In this document: in pieces, positions 28,301 through 38,000 of the stretch
Layout of the letters: every line of letters starts with the position of its first letter
Numbering within the stretch: position 1 is the first letter of the stretch
Assembly (NCBI GenBank): GCA_021323335.1
Contig: JAJTCN010000036.1
Span: forward strand, 1 to 64,000
DNA length: 64,000 nucleotides
DNA from: Ramlibacter sp.
GTDB lineage: Bacteria > Pseudomonadota > Gammaproteobacteria > Burkholderiales > Burkholderiaceae_C
Direction of reading: 5' to 3'
Notes under the pieces: generated by a model
Seen by the model: the letters and a program-made list of their open reading frames with translations, nothing else
Databases searched by the model: none
Told to the model about the DNA's origin: nothing
Made by a program: the position numbers and the translations under genes

Positions 28301-29546
28301 CCTCGTACTTCTCGGGCGCGTCCAGCGGCCCCTGCCAGCTTGCCTGCAAGGTTTCCACCAGGCCTTGCGGCGCGTAGGTCTCGAGCGCGGCGTGGGTGCG
28401 CGCACCGAGCGGCAGCCGGGCGCCCAGCAGTCCCAGGGCGCCCAGGTCCAGACGGTCGGCACGGATCTCGCCGCGTGCCGGCGCCTGGCCTTGCGCGTCG
28501 GTCCAGGTGACCAGCACGTTGCCGCCGGGCCAGCGGCGGCCGTCGTGGGTGGTGAACTGCAGGTCCTGGGTGTGGAACGTCAGGCCGCCGGCCAGCCGCT
28601 TGCCTCCGAGTCGCCCGGACACCGACTGCAGCGCCAGCGGCTGCAAGTCCGGCCCGAGGGTCGCGCTCACGTCCGACAGCACCACGTCGGCGGTGCCGCC
28701 CACCAGCTGGCCCTTCTCCACGTCCGCCCAGGCGCGCAGGCGGCCGCGGCCCTGGGCGACGTCGATGCCGACGTTGGCGTGGCGGCGCAGCTGCGACAGG
28801 TCGACGGCGCGGAAGTCCGCGTGCAGGGTGCCGCTCCACTGCTGCCAGCGCCCGGCACGGGCGGACAGCAGCGGCTGGCGGAACACGCCGGCCAGGGTGA
28901 AGCGCTCGCCCCAGTCGCGCGGCGGCGTCGCATCCAGCCGCAGCTGGTGGCGGCGCACCTGGTTGCGCACCACCAGGTCGACCTGGGTCAGGGCCAGCGG
29001 CGGCGCACCCCGCAGTTCGTCCGTCCACTGCAGGCGGCCGCCCTGGATGACGAATTCCGTCTGGCTGAAGAACCAGTCGGCGGCGCGGCCTTCGTTGTCG
29101 CTGGTGCGGGTGAAGTCCAGGCCGCCGACGAAGATGCGGCCGCCGGCGTCGCGCCGGATGTCCAGTTGCGGCTGGTCGATGTAAAGCTGGTGGAAGCCGA
29201 AGTTCAGGAGCGAACGCGGCGACACCGCGCCGACCACCAGCGGCAGCCGCAGGGCCTCGCGCCCCTGCGGGTCCAGCAGCACCACGTCCTGCAGGGTGAA
29301 GGTGGGGATCAGGCCCTCGCTGCGCGCGCTGATGGCGCGGATGCGCACCGGCACGCCGAGGATGCGGCTGGCCCGGATTTCCACCTCGGGGCGCAGGTCG
29401 TCGATTCGCGGCACAATGAATCCATGGAGCGCACCCCACGCCAGCGTGAGCAGCAGCGAAACCGCCAGCAGCAGCCCCAACGTCCAACGGGCCGCTGTGG
29501 CATACAACCTCAGCGTCCGTGAGGGTTTCAGCGGCGTCGCATTCAT
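25389..29546 (-). CDS. yhdP: YhdP family AsmA-like envelope protein
   Basis: A 1385-residue bridge-like protein of the YhdP/TIGR02099 family, involved in phospholipid movement between inner and outer membrane. It has an N-terminal membrane anchor (about 20-50: LGLLLAVSLLLTLAWGALHG), a very long beta-rich periplasmic body with the DUF3971-like N-terminal part (SRILGVPVRIRAISA near 60), and a C-terminal AsmA-type region near 1290-1360. The start at 29546 (MNATPLKPSRTLRLYA) is chosen because upstream frame extension overlaps divergent glnE. The glnE start is only 24 bases away. Length and context match the family well. Confidence 0.93.
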   Translation of the reverse strand: MNATPLKPSRTLRLYATAARWTLGLLLAVSLLLTLAWGALHGFIVPRIDDLRPEVEIRASRILGVPVRIRAISARSEGLIPTFTLQDVVLLDPQGREALRLPLVVGAVSPRSLLNFGFHQLYIDQPQLDIRRDAGGRIFVGGLDFTRTSDNEGRAADWFFSQTEFVIQGGRLQWTDELRGAPPLALTQVDLVVRNQVRRHQLRLDATPPRDWGERFTLAGVFRQPLLSARAGRWQQWSGTLHADFRAVDLSQLRRHANVGIDVAQGRGRLRAWADVEKGQLVGGTADVVLSDVSATLGPDLQPLALQSVSGRLGGKRLAGGLTFHTQDLQFTTHDGRRWPGGNVLVTWTDAQGQAPARGEIRADRLDLGALGLLGARLPLGARTHAALETYAPQGLVETLQASWQGPLDAPEKYEARGRASGLEIAAAPHPEGNAGMPGIRGAALDFDVSQAGGKARLVVVDGALEFPGVFEDPSLAMDSLAGDVQWQVNGEQISLDVRNLRFSSADVEGEAQVNWRSGDTKAPRGERFPGTLDLQASLARADGTRVWRYLPLGVSKRARDYVRESVVAGVATGAKFRVKGDLRRFPFADGKDGQFLVTAQVRDVTYAFVPESAQPPKGRWPALTGLSGELVFQGNGMQVRNAAGQFPGQLQAKVQAQIPDFQQTQVRVQGKVSGPLSGSLAVVNTSPISSMLDDAMARSSGTGNADVDLELLLPIADLARSRVQGTVTLAGNDLQVTPDSPMLSRARGAVQFSERGFQVAGVQARALGGDVRIDGGMRPPAAGEPPAVHLRAQGTVTAEGLRQARELGFVSRLARDFSGSTPYTLALAVRRGVPEVHVNSSLQGLAVDLPAPLGKSAETVLPMRYETALTRESLAPGARLQEVLSFELGRLAAVTYVRDLSTPEPQVLRGAIAIGLSPGESVVMPADGVTANVQLAQLNVDAWKAALERLAGAPVAAPVAAPVAAPGTAAAPRGESTAVQSYLPSVIALRARELSVEGRTLHHLVVGGTRDGRIWRANVDAEELNGYLEYRQPQGSGSGRVYARLARLNIAAAAAGEVEALLEQQPANIPALDVVVDEFELKGRRLGRMEIDAVNRGAGTVVREGGIREWRLNKLTLSMPEAMFTASGNWAEIGAQAAAPGGPRREGRTGERRRTAMKFRVDITDAGQVLNRFGMKDVVRRGKGVMEGTVAWTGSPLAFDYPSLSGSFNVNVENGQFLKADPGLAKLLGVLSLQSLPRRLALDFRDVFSDGFTFDFVRGDITIEQGIAATNNLQMKGVNAAVLMEGKADIARETQNLKVLVVPEINAGTASLVATAINPAIGLATFLAQYFLREPLTRAATQEFLVDGTWADPRVTRVPRGTGAGTGTEAAGAAPAAPAEPAMR

Positions 29547-29570
29547 GAAAGCATCGAAGTGGCGGGAATT

Positions 29571-32345
29571 ATGACCCTCGGCGCCGGCCCGGGTTTCCGG
29601 ATGGACGAAGCTGCTCCTGACAACGGGGCGGGCCTGGGCGCCGACGACACGGACGGCGGACAAATTCCTCTTTCGGGCTACTCCCGCTTCATCCAGCGCC
29701 TGCGGCGCCGCTACCCGGAAGAACTGGCGCTGCTGCCCGCGGGCGTGCCGACGCCGACCGCCCTGGCGAGCACCTACGACGCCTTGCGTTCGCGCGGCTT
29801 CGACACCGGCGCGGCGCTGCGCGTGCTGCGCCAGCTGGTGCTGGAGCGGCTGGCGGTGCTGGACTGCGACGAACAGGCGCCCTTGTCCACCGTCACCCTG
29901 GCGGTCACCGAACTGGCCGAATTCGCCCTCGACGTCGCCTGCACCGAAGCCTGCACCCGGCTCGACGCCGACCACGGCGCCCCCCTCACCGCCGAGGGCG
30001 CGCGGGCCCAGCTCTGGGTGATGGGCATGGGCAAGCTCGGCGCGCGCGAGCTGAACGTCTCGAGCGACATCGACCTGGTCTACGTCTACGACGAGGACGG
30101 CGAGACGGCGGGCACGGCCGAAGGCCGCGGCCGGATCTCCAACCACGAATACTTCGGCAAGGTGGTCAAGGCCATCTTCGGGCTGGTCGGCGACGTCACC
30201 GAGCACGGCTTCGTCTTCCGCGTCGACCTCGCGCTGCGTCCCAACGGCAATTCCGGCCCGCCGGCGGTGTCGCTGGACGCGCTGGAGGACTACTTCCTGG
30301 TGCAGGGCCGCGAATGGGAGCGCTTCGCCTGGATGAAGAGCCGGGTGGTGGCCCCGCGCAGCTGCATCGCCGACCGCTCGGCCGAGGCGATGCGCAGCGC
30401 GGTGCTGCCCTTCGTCTTCCGCCGCTACCTCGACTACGCGGTGTTCGATGCGCTGCGGGTGCTGCACCGACAGATCCGCGAGCACGCCGCCCGCCGCGCC
30501 GCCGGCCGGCCGGAGCGGGCCAACGACGTCAAGCTGTCGCGCGGCGGCATCCGCGAGATCGAATTCACCGTGCAGCTGCTGCAGGTGGTGCGCGGCGGCC
30601 AGTTCCCCGAGCTGCGGACGCGGCCGACGTTGCAGGCGCTGGAGCGGCTCGCCGTGGCCGGCCTGATGTCGGAGGCCACGGCGAAGTCGCTGGCCGACGC
30701 CTACACCTTCCTGCGGCGCGTGGAACACCGCATCCAGTACCTGGATGACCAGCAGACGCACGTGCTGCCGGGCGACGGCGACCTGACGTGGATCGCCCGT
30801 TCCATGGGCTATGCCGATTGCTGCCCGTTCCTGCACGAGCTGGACGGGCACCGCGAACTGGTGGCCGAGGAATTCGACAAGCTGCTGGGCGGCAGCGTCG
30901 AGTGCAAGGGCTGCAACGGCCCGCGCGGCCAGAAGGCGCCGCCGGACCTGGAAGACCTGATCGAGGAACTGCCGGCGCAACTGCAGCAGCGCATCGCCGC
31001 CTGGTGCAAGCATCCGCGCGTGATGGCCTTGCGCGACGACGCCCGCACCCGCCTGTCGAAACTGATCGCGCGCACCGGCGTGTGGCTGCAGGAAGGCCGC
31101 GTCGGCGAAGAGGCGGCGCTGCGGATGATCGACTGGATCGAGCCGCTGCTGCGCCGCGAAAGCTACCTCGCGCTGCTGTGGGAGCGCCCCGGCGTGCACG
31201 AGCGCCTGCTGCGCCTGCTGGGCGCGGCGCGCTGGCCGGCGCGCTACCTGATGCAGCACCCCGGCGTGATCGACGAACTGGCGAGCGACGGCCTGCTGTC
31301 CGAACGCTTCAGCGCCGAGGACTACGAGCGCGAGCTGGAACACCGGCGCCGCTCGCTGCAGATCACGGGCGAGGACGACGACGAGACCCTGCTGAACCTG
31401 CTGCGGCGCGCGCACCATGCGGAGCTGTTCCGCACGCTGGCGCGCGACGTCGAGGGCGTGCTCACGGTCGAACAGGTGGCCGACGAACTGAGCGCGCTGG
31501 CCGACAGCACGCTGCGCGTCACCTCGCGCTGGTGCTGGGAGCGCCTGAAGCAGCGGCATCGCGACACGCCGCGCTTCGCGATCCTGGGCTACGGCAAGCT
31601 CGGCGGCAAGGAGCTCGGCTACGGCAGCGACCTCGACATCGTGTTCGTCTACGAGGACGACGACGAGCGCGCGCCGGACGCCTATGCGGCCTACGTGCGC
31701 AAGATCATCAACTGGCTGTCCACCAAGACGGCCGAGGGCGACCTGTTCGAGATCGACACCGCGCTGCGTCCCAACGGCAACTCCGGCCTGCTGGTCACCA
31801 CCTTCCGCGCCTACGACGACTACCAGCAGCGCCGCGGCAGCAACACGGCGTGGACCTGGGAACACCAGGCCATGACCCGGGCCCGCTTCGTCGTCGGCCT
31901 GGAGGAATTGCGCCCGCGCTTCGACGCCGTGCGCGAAGCGGTGATCACGGCCCCGCGCGACGTCGACGCGCTGCGGCGCGAGATCGTCGCCATGCGCGAG
32001 AAGGTGCGGGGCGCCCGCCCGGTCAAGGCCGGCAGCTTCGACCTGAAGCACAGCCCCGGCGGCATGGTGGACGCCGAGTTCGCCGTGCAGTTCCTGGTGC
32101 TGTCGCAGTCGGCCCGGCACCCGGAACTGGTGCCCAACGTCGGCAACATCGCCCTGCTGCAGCGGGCCGAGGTTGCCGGCCTGCTGCCGGCCGGTGTCGG
32201 CCATGCGGCTGCTTCCGCCTACCGCGAGCTGCGGCGGCGACAGCACCATGCGCGGCTGAACGAGGAATCCACGCAATTCCCACAGCACCAGCTGGGCGCG
32301 GAACGCGACGCCATCCTGGCGCTCTGGCGGCACGTTTTCGGCTGA
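29571..32345 (+). CDS. glnE: Glutamine synthetase adenylyltransferase/deadenylylase
   Basis: A bifunctional enzyme that adds AMP to and removes it from glutamine synthetase in response to PII, controlling nitrogen assimilation. The 924 residues hold two nucleotidyltransferase domains: GMGKLGARELNVSSDIDL near residue 152 and GYGKLGGKELGYGSDLDIVF near 673, each followed by an ALRPNGNSG motif. A PII-uridylyltransferase-type helical linker (SRGGIREIEF near 330) lies between them. I chose the ATG at 29571 with a GCGGGA site upstream; a GTG at 29559 or an ATG at 29601 are alternatives. It is divergent from yhdP. Confidence 0.97.
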   Translation: MTLGAGPGFRMDEAAPDNGAGLGADDTDGGQIPLSGYSRFIQRLRRRYPEELALLPAGVPTPTALASTYDALRSRGFDTGAALRVLRQLVLERLAVLDCDEQAPLSTVTLAVTELAEFALDVACTEACTRLDADHGAPLTAEGARAQLWVMGMGKLGARELNVSSDIDLVYVYDEDGETAGTAEGRGRISNHEYFGKVVKAIFGLVGDVTEHGFVFRVDLALRPNGNSGPPAVSLDALEDYFLVQGREWERFAWMKSRVVAPRSCIADRSAEAMRSAVLPFVFRRYLDYAVFDALRVLHRQIREHAARRAAGRPERANDVKLSRGGIREIEFTVQLLQVVRGGQFPELRTRPTLQALERLAVAGLMSEATAKSLADAYTFLRRVEHRIQYLDDQQTHVLPGDGDLTWIARSMGYADCCPFLHELDGHRELVAEEFDKLLGGSVECKGCNGPRGQKAPPDLEDLIEELPAQLQQRIAAWCKHPRVMALRDDARTRLSKLIARTGVWLQEGRVGEEAALRMIDWIEPLLRRESYLALLWERPGVHERLLRLLGAARWPARYLMQHPGVIDELASDGLLSERFSAEDYERELEHRRRSLQITGEDDDETLLNLLRRAHHAELFRTLARDVEGVLTVEQVADELSALADSTLRVTSRWCWERLKQRHRDTPRFAILGYGKLGGKELGYGSDLDIVFVYEDDDERAPDAYAAYVRKIINWLSTKTAEGDLFEIDTALRPNGNSGLLVTTFRAYDDYQQRRGSNTAWTWEHQAMTRARFVVGLEELRPRFDAVREAVITAPRDVDALRREIVAMREKVRGARPVKAGSFDLKHSPGGMVDAEFAVQFLVLSQSARHPELVPNVGNIALLQRAEVAGLLPAGVGHAAASAYRELRRRQHHARLNEESTQFPQHQLGAERDAILALWRHVFG

Positions 32346-32346
32346 A

Positions 32347-32371
32347 CTTCGGCCGGGACGCGCGGCCGAAG
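32347..32371. terminator. Hairpin after glnE
   Basis: Perfect 8-bp stem CTTCGGCC / GGCCGAAG with a 9-base loop, one base after the glnE stop. The position suits transcript termination ahead of the efflux operon. No T run follows, so it may be factor-dependent. Confidence 0.4.
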
Positions 32372-32488
32372 CCGCCTCCGGCAAGCCCGGGCCGGCAGTG
32401 GTAGGCTCGCGGGTTTCGCTGCCGCGGCACCGCACGAGGGGGCCCGCCGGCTGCGTGACGACAAGCCCCGAATCCCGGGAAGGACTGC

Positions 32489-33910
32489 ATGAAGCTCTTT
32501 CGCCCCGTCGCGGCGGCGGCCTGCTTGCTGTTGTTGCTCGCCGGCTGCGCCGTTCCCCGTCCCCCATCGTCCGTGGCCACCGAGGCGCCGCCCCGCTGGT
32601 ATGCGTCGCTGCCGCACGGCGGCACGCTGTCGGACCTGCGCCAGTGGTGGCAGCAATTCGACGACCCGCTGCTGGTCGACCTGGTCGAGGCCGCGCAGAC
32701 CGCGAGTCCGACCGTCGCGACCGCGGGCACGCGCATCGCCGAGGCGCGCTCGGCCCGCGCCGCGGCGCGCTCGGCGCTGCTTCCCACGCTGGACGGCAAT
32801 GCGTCCCTGGCGCGCGGCAACGCCTTGCAGGGTCTTCCCATGGTGGCAACCATCGGGCAGGCCGGCCTCCAGGCCGCCTGGGAGCTCGACCTGTTCGGCG
32901 GCCGCGGCGCGCAGTCCGACGCCGCGCGGGCGCGGCTGTCCGGCGCCCAGGCCGGCTGGCATGACGCGCGCGTCGCCGTCGCCGCCGAGACCGCCACCAC
33001 CTATCTCGACTTGCGGACCTGCGAGCGCCAGCTCGCGGTCACCCGCAACGACGCCCGCTCGCGCGGCGAGACCGCGCGCCTCACGGGCCTGAGCGCGGAA
33101 GCCGGCTTCACCGCGCCCGCGGTGGCCGCCCAGGCGCGCGCGAGCGCCGCCGAGGGCTCGGCCCGCGCGACCCAGCAGCAGGCGCAGTGCGACCTCACCG
33201 TGAAGGCGCTGGTGGCGCTGACCGGGCTGGCGGAGCCGGAACTGCGGCGCCGGCTGGCCGTGCCGTGGGTGGAGCCCTCCGGTTTCGCCCTGGTGGCGAT
33301 CCCCTCGGTGCCGGCGCGGCTGCTGGCGCAACGGCCGGACGTGTACGCGGCGGAACGCGCCGTTGAAGCGGCCAGCGCCGATGTCGGCGTGGCGCGGGCC
33401 GACCGCTTCCCGCGCCTGTCCCTCGGCGGCCAGATCGCCGGCGGCTTCATCCGCGCCGGCGGCCAGACCAGCGACCTGCAGACCTGGTCGATCGGCCCGC
33501 TGGCCCTGACGGTGCCGCTGTTCGATGCCGGCCGCCGGGCCGCGGCCGTCGACGCCGCGCAGGCCCGCTACGAGGAAGCGGCGTTGCAGTACGCCGCCCG
33601 CGTGCGCCAGGCGGTGCGCGAGGTGGAGGAGGCGCTGGTCAACCTGGAAAGCGCCCGCCAGCGCGGCGAGGACGCGCGGGCCGCGGTGGAGGGCTACCGC
33701 GCCTCCTTCGCCGCCACCGAAGCCCGCTACAGCAGCGGCCTGGGCAGCCTGATCGAGCTGGAGGACCAGCGCCGGGTGACGCTGGCCGCGGAGATCGCGC
33801 TGGTGAACCTGCAGCGCGAGCGCGTCGCCGCCTGGATCGCGCTGTACCGCGCCCTCGGCGGCGGCTGGGAACGGCCGGAGGAAGCGCCCGCCACCGCGCG
33901 CCGCGACTGA
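32489..33910 (+). CDS. RND efflux outer-membrane lipoprotein (NodT/OprM family)
   Basis: A 473-residue outer-membrane channel of a tripartite efflux pump. The lipoprotein signal is clear (MKLFRPVAAAACLLLLLAGC, lipobox Cys20). Two OEP repeat halves follow, with WWQQFDDPLLVDLVEAA near 53-70 and the second-half motif LLAQRPDVYAAERAVEAA near 278-295. The start at 32489 follows a GGAAGGA ribosome binding site. It is the first gene of a three-gene operon with the adaptor and pump genes, 26 bases ahead of the adaptor. Substrate is unknown. Confidence 0.94.
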   Translation: MKLFRPVAAAACLLLLLAGCAVPRPPSSVATEAPPRWYASLPHGGTLSDLRQWWQQFDDPLLVDLVEAAQTASPTVATAGTRIAEARSARAAARSALLPTLDGNASLARGNALQGLPMVATIGQAGLQAAWELDLFGGRGAQSDAARARLSGAQAGWHDARVAVAAETATTYLDLRTCERQLAVTRNDARSRGETARLTGLSAEAGFTAPAVAAQARASAAEGSARATQQQAQCDLTVKALVALTGLAEPELRRRLAVPWVEPSGFALVAIPSVPARLLAQRPDVYAAERAVEAASADVGVARADRFPRLSLGGQIAGGFIRAGGQTSDLQTWSIGPLALTVPLFDAGRRAAAVDAAQARYEEAALQYAARVRQAVREVEEALVNLESARQRGEDARAAVEGYRASFAATEARYSSGLGSLIELEDQRRVTLAAEIALVNLQRERVAAWIALYRALGGGWERPEEAPATARRD

Positions 33911-33936
33911 GCGCAGAACAAGAAGGAACGAGCAAC

Positions 33937-35031
33937 GTGAATCTCCTGTCCACTCCCCTCGCGCGCTGTGCCGGGCTGCTGTTGCCGCTGCTGCTGGCGG
34001 CCTGCGGCGACAAGGCCGCCGACACCCAGGCCGCGCCGAAACCGGCGCTGACCGTCACCACGACGATGCCGACGCAGGCCATGCTGCCGGTCACGCTGCC
34101 GGCCAACGGCAACCTCGCGGCCTGGCAGGAGGCCAGCATCGGGGCCGAGGCCGGCGGCCTGCGCATCGCGGAGGTGAACGTGGGCATCGGGGACCGGGTC
34201 CGCCGCGGCCAGGTGCTGGCGCGCTTTGCCGGTGAGACGCTGCGCGCCGACGCCGCCCAGGCGCGCGCCGCGCTGGCGGAGGCCGAGGCGAGCGCCGCGG
34301 ACGCCGCCAACAACGCGGCGCGGGCCCGCACGCTGCAGCAGACCGGCGCGATGAGCGCCTCGCAGATCAACCAATACCTGACGGCGGAGAAGACGGCGCA
34401 GGCGCGCGTGGCGGCCGCGCGCGCGCAGTTGCAGACCCAGGAGGTCCGGCTGGGCCAGACGGCGGTGCACGCGCCCGACGACGGCATCATCTCGGCGCGC
34501 ACCGCGACCGTCGGGGCGGTGGTGGGCAACGGCACCGAGCTGTTCCGCCTGATCCGCAAGGGCCGCCTCGAATGGCGGGCCGAGGTCACCGCGGCGGAAC
34601 TGGGCCGCATCACGGCCGGCACGCGCGCGATCATCACGGCCACCAGCGGTGCGCGGCTGGAAGGCCGCGTGCGCATGATCGGCCCGACGGTCGATCCGCA
34701 AAGCCGCCTGGCGATCGTCTACGTGGACGTGAATCCGCTGCCGGGCCCGGCAGCGGGCAGCGCGCGCGCGGGCATGTTCGCCCGCGGCGAGTTCGAGCTC
34801 GGTGCGCAACCGGCGCTGACGGTGCCGCAACCGGCGGTGGTGGTGCGAGAAGGATTCAGCTACGTCTTCCGCGTGAACCCCGACAACCGCGTGAGCCAGG
34901 TGAAGGTGGAGATCGGCCGCATCGCCGGCGACCGCCTGCAGGTGCTGTCGGGCCTGACGCCCCAGATGCGCATCGTGGCCAGCGGCGGCGGCTTCCTGAA
35001 CGACGGCGACCTGGTGCGCGTGACGCCATGA
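33937..35031 (+). CDS. RND efflux periplasmic adaptor (membrane fusion protein)
   Basis: A 364-residue adaptor linking the inner-membrane pump to the outer-membrane channel. It begins with a GTG at 33937 preceded by AAGGAACGAG, and has a lipoprotein-type signal (LLLPLLLAAC, Cys25). The barrel-sandwich motif QEASIGAEAGGLRIAEVNVGIGDRV is split around a coiled-coil hairpin (about 105-170, alanine-rich), followed by beta-barrel and membrane-proximal domains (VVREGFSYVFRV near 305). The stop overlaps the pump start (ATGA), so the two are translationally coupled. Confidence 0.94.
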   Translation: MNLLSTPLARCAGLLLPLLLAACGDKAADTQAAPKPALTVTTTMPTQAMLPVTLPANGNLAAWQEASIGAEAGGLRIAEVNVGIGDRVRRGQVLARFAGETLRADAAQARAALAEAEASAADAANNAARARTLQQTGAMSASQINQYLTAEKTAQARVAAARAQLQTQEVRLGQTAVHAPDDGIISARTATVGAVVGNGTELFRLIRKGRLEWRAEVTAAELGRITAGTRAIITATSGARLEGRVRMIGPTVDPQSRLAIVYVDVNPLPGPAAGSARAGMFARGEFELGAQPALTVPQPAVVVREGFSYVFRVNPDNRVSQVKVEIGRIAGDRLQVLSGLTPQMRIVASGGGFLNDGDLVRVTP

Positions 35032-38000
35032 TGAACGTCTCGTCCTGGTCCATCCGCAACCCGATCCCGGCGGTGATGCTGTTCGTGCTGCTCACCTTCG
35101 GCGGCCTGCTGTCCTTCAAGGCCATGAAGGTGCAGAACTTCCCGGACATCGACCTGCCCACCATCATGGTCACGGCGTCGCTGCCCGGGGCCGCGCCGGC
35201 GCAGCTGGAGACCGACGTCGCCCGCAAGCTGGAGAACTCCATCGCCACGGTGCAGGGCCTCAAGCACGTCTACAGCAAGGTGCAGGACGGCGTGGTCACC
35301 ATCACCGCGGAGTTCCGGCTGGAAAAGCCGGTGCAGGAGGCGGTGGACGACGTGCGGTCCGCGGTGACCCGGGTGCGCGCCGACCTGCCCGCCGACCTGC
35401 GCGACCCCATCATCACCAAGCTGGAGCTGGCCGGCCAGCCGGTGCTGGCCTTCACCATCGCCTCGCGCGCGATGGACGAGGAGGCGCTGTCCTGGTTCGT
35501 CGACAACGAGGTCGCGCGCCGGCTGCTCGCGGTGCGCGGCGTCGGTGCCGTCAACCGGGTGGGCGGCGTCAACCGCGAGATCCGCGTCGCGCTGGATCCG
35601 GTGCGCCTGCAGGCGCTGGGCGCGACGGCGGCGGACATCTCGCGCCAGCTGCGCCAGGTGCAGACCGAAAGCGCCGGCGGGCGCGCGGACGTGGGCGGCG
35701 GCGAGCAGCCGGTGCGCACCCTCGCCACCGTGCAGACCGCGCGGCAGATCGGCGAAATCCAGATCTCGCTGGCCGGCGGCCGCACGATCCGCCTGAACGA
35801 CGTGGCCGACGTCACCGACACCACCGCCGAACAGCGCTCGGCCGCGCTGCTGGACGGCAAGGACGTGGTCGGCTTCGAGGTCTCGCGCAGCCGCGGCGAA
35901 AGCGAAGTGGCGGTTGGGGCCGCGGTGCAGCAGGCCCTGGCCGAGCTCAAGGCGCAGCGCCCCGACATCGAACTCACCCAGGCCTTCGACTTCGTGACGC
36001 CGGTGCAGGAGGAATACGAGGGCTCGCTGCACCTGCTGTATGAAGGCGCGGCGCTGGCCGTGCTGGTGGTGTGGCTGTTCCTGCGCGACTTCCGCGCCAC
36101 CTTCGTATCCGCCATCGCGCTGCCGATGTCGGTGCTGCCCGCCTTCATCGGCATGTACCTGCTCGGCTTCTCCATCAACGTCATCACGCTGCTGGCGCTG
36201 TCGCTGGTGGTCGGCATCCTGGTGGACGATGCGATCGTGGAGGTCGAGAACATCGTGCGCCACCTGCGCATGGGCAAGAGCCCCTACGAGGCCGCGATGG
36301 AAGCGGCCGACGAGATCGGCCTGGCGGTGATCGCGACCACCTTCACGCTGATCGCGGTGTTCCTGCCGACCGCCTTCATGAGCGGCATCGCGGGCAAGTT
36401 CTTCAAGCAGTTCGGCTGGACCGCCGCCCTCGCCGTCTTCGCCTCGCTGGTCGTGGCGCGCGTGCTCACGCCCATGATGGCCGCCTACCTGCTCAAGCCG
36501 ATCGTGACGCAGGAAAAGGAGCCGAAGTGGCTGACCCTCTACATGAGGATGGTCAACTGGAGCATGCGGCACCGCGTGGTGACGATGGTGCTGGCGACAC
36601 TGTTCTTCGTCGGCTCCGTCGCGCTGATCCCGCTGCTGCCCACCGGCTTCATCCCGCCGGACGACAACTCGCAGACGCAGGTCTACATCGAGCTGCCGCC
36701 CGGCTCCACGTTGCAGCAGACGCGCGGCCTGGCGGAGCAGGCGCGCCGCGCCGTCATGGGGGTGCCGCACGTCAAGAGCGTCTACACCACCATCGGCGGC
36801 GGCAGCGCCGGCACCGACCCCTTCGCCAGCGCGGGCGCTGCCGAAGCGCGCAAGGCGACCTTGACGATCCTGCTCGCCGAGCGCGGCGAGCGGCCCCGCA
36901 AGCAGGTGATCGAGAACCAGATCCGCACCGCGCTGGAGCCGCTGCCCGGCGTGCGCAGCAAGGTCGGCCTGGGCGGCTCCGGCGAGAAGTACATCCTGGT
37001 GCTGACCGGGGAGGACCCGAAGGCGCTGCTGGCGGCGTCGCTGGCGGTGGAGAAGGACCTGCGCACCATTCCCGGGCTGGGCCAGATCGCGTCGACGGCC
37101 AGCCTGATCCGGCCGGAGATCGCGGTGCGGCCGGACTTCGCGCGGGCCGCCGACATGGGCGTGACCAGCGCCGCGATCGGCGAGACCCTGCGCATCGCCA
37201 CGTCCGGGGACTACGACGTGTCGCTGCCGAAGCTGAACCTGTCGCAGCGGCAGATCCCCATCGTGGTGAAGCTGCGCGACGACGCGCGGCAGGACCTGAG
37301 CGTGCTGGAGCGCCTGACAGTGCCCAGCGCGCGCGGCAACGTCATGCTGGGCCAGGTGGCGACGCTGGAGCTCACCGGCGGCCCGGCCGTGATCGACCGC
37401 TACGACCGCTCGCGCAACATCAACTTCGAGATCGAGCTGTCCGGGCAACCCCTCGGCGACGTGGCCGCGGCGGTCCAGCAACTGCCGTCGATCCGCAACC
37501 TGCCGCCGGGGGTGAAGGTGGTGGAGGTCGGCGACGCCGAAGTGATGGGCGAGCTGTTCGCCAGCTTCGGCCTCGCCATGCTGACCGGGGTGCTGTGCAT
37601 CTACATCGTGCTGGTGCTGCTGTTCAAGGACTTCCTCCATCCGGTGACCATCCTCAGCGCCCTGCCGCTGTCGCTGGGCGGCGCCTTCGTCGGCCTGCTG
37701 CTGGCGCAGAAGAGCTTTTCGATGCCCTCGCTGATCGGCCTGATCATGCTGATGGGGATCGCGACGAAGAACTCGATCCTGCTGGTGGAATACGCCATCG
37801 TGGCGCGGCGCGACCACGGCATGAGCCGCTTCGACGCGCTGCTCGATGCGTGCCACAAGCGGGCGCGGCCGATCGTGATGACCACGATCGCGATGGCCGC
37901 CGGCATGCTGCCGATCGCCATCGGCTTCGGCACCGCGGACCCGAGCTTCCGCTCGCCGATGTCGATCGCCGTGATCGGCGGGCTGTTCACGTCGACGGTG

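Noticed and set aside
29547-32849. Upstream extension of the yhdP frame to a 2486-residue protein
   Set aside because: The extension runs antisense through glnE and has no similarity to YhdP. The family N-terminus with its membrane anchor starts at 29546.
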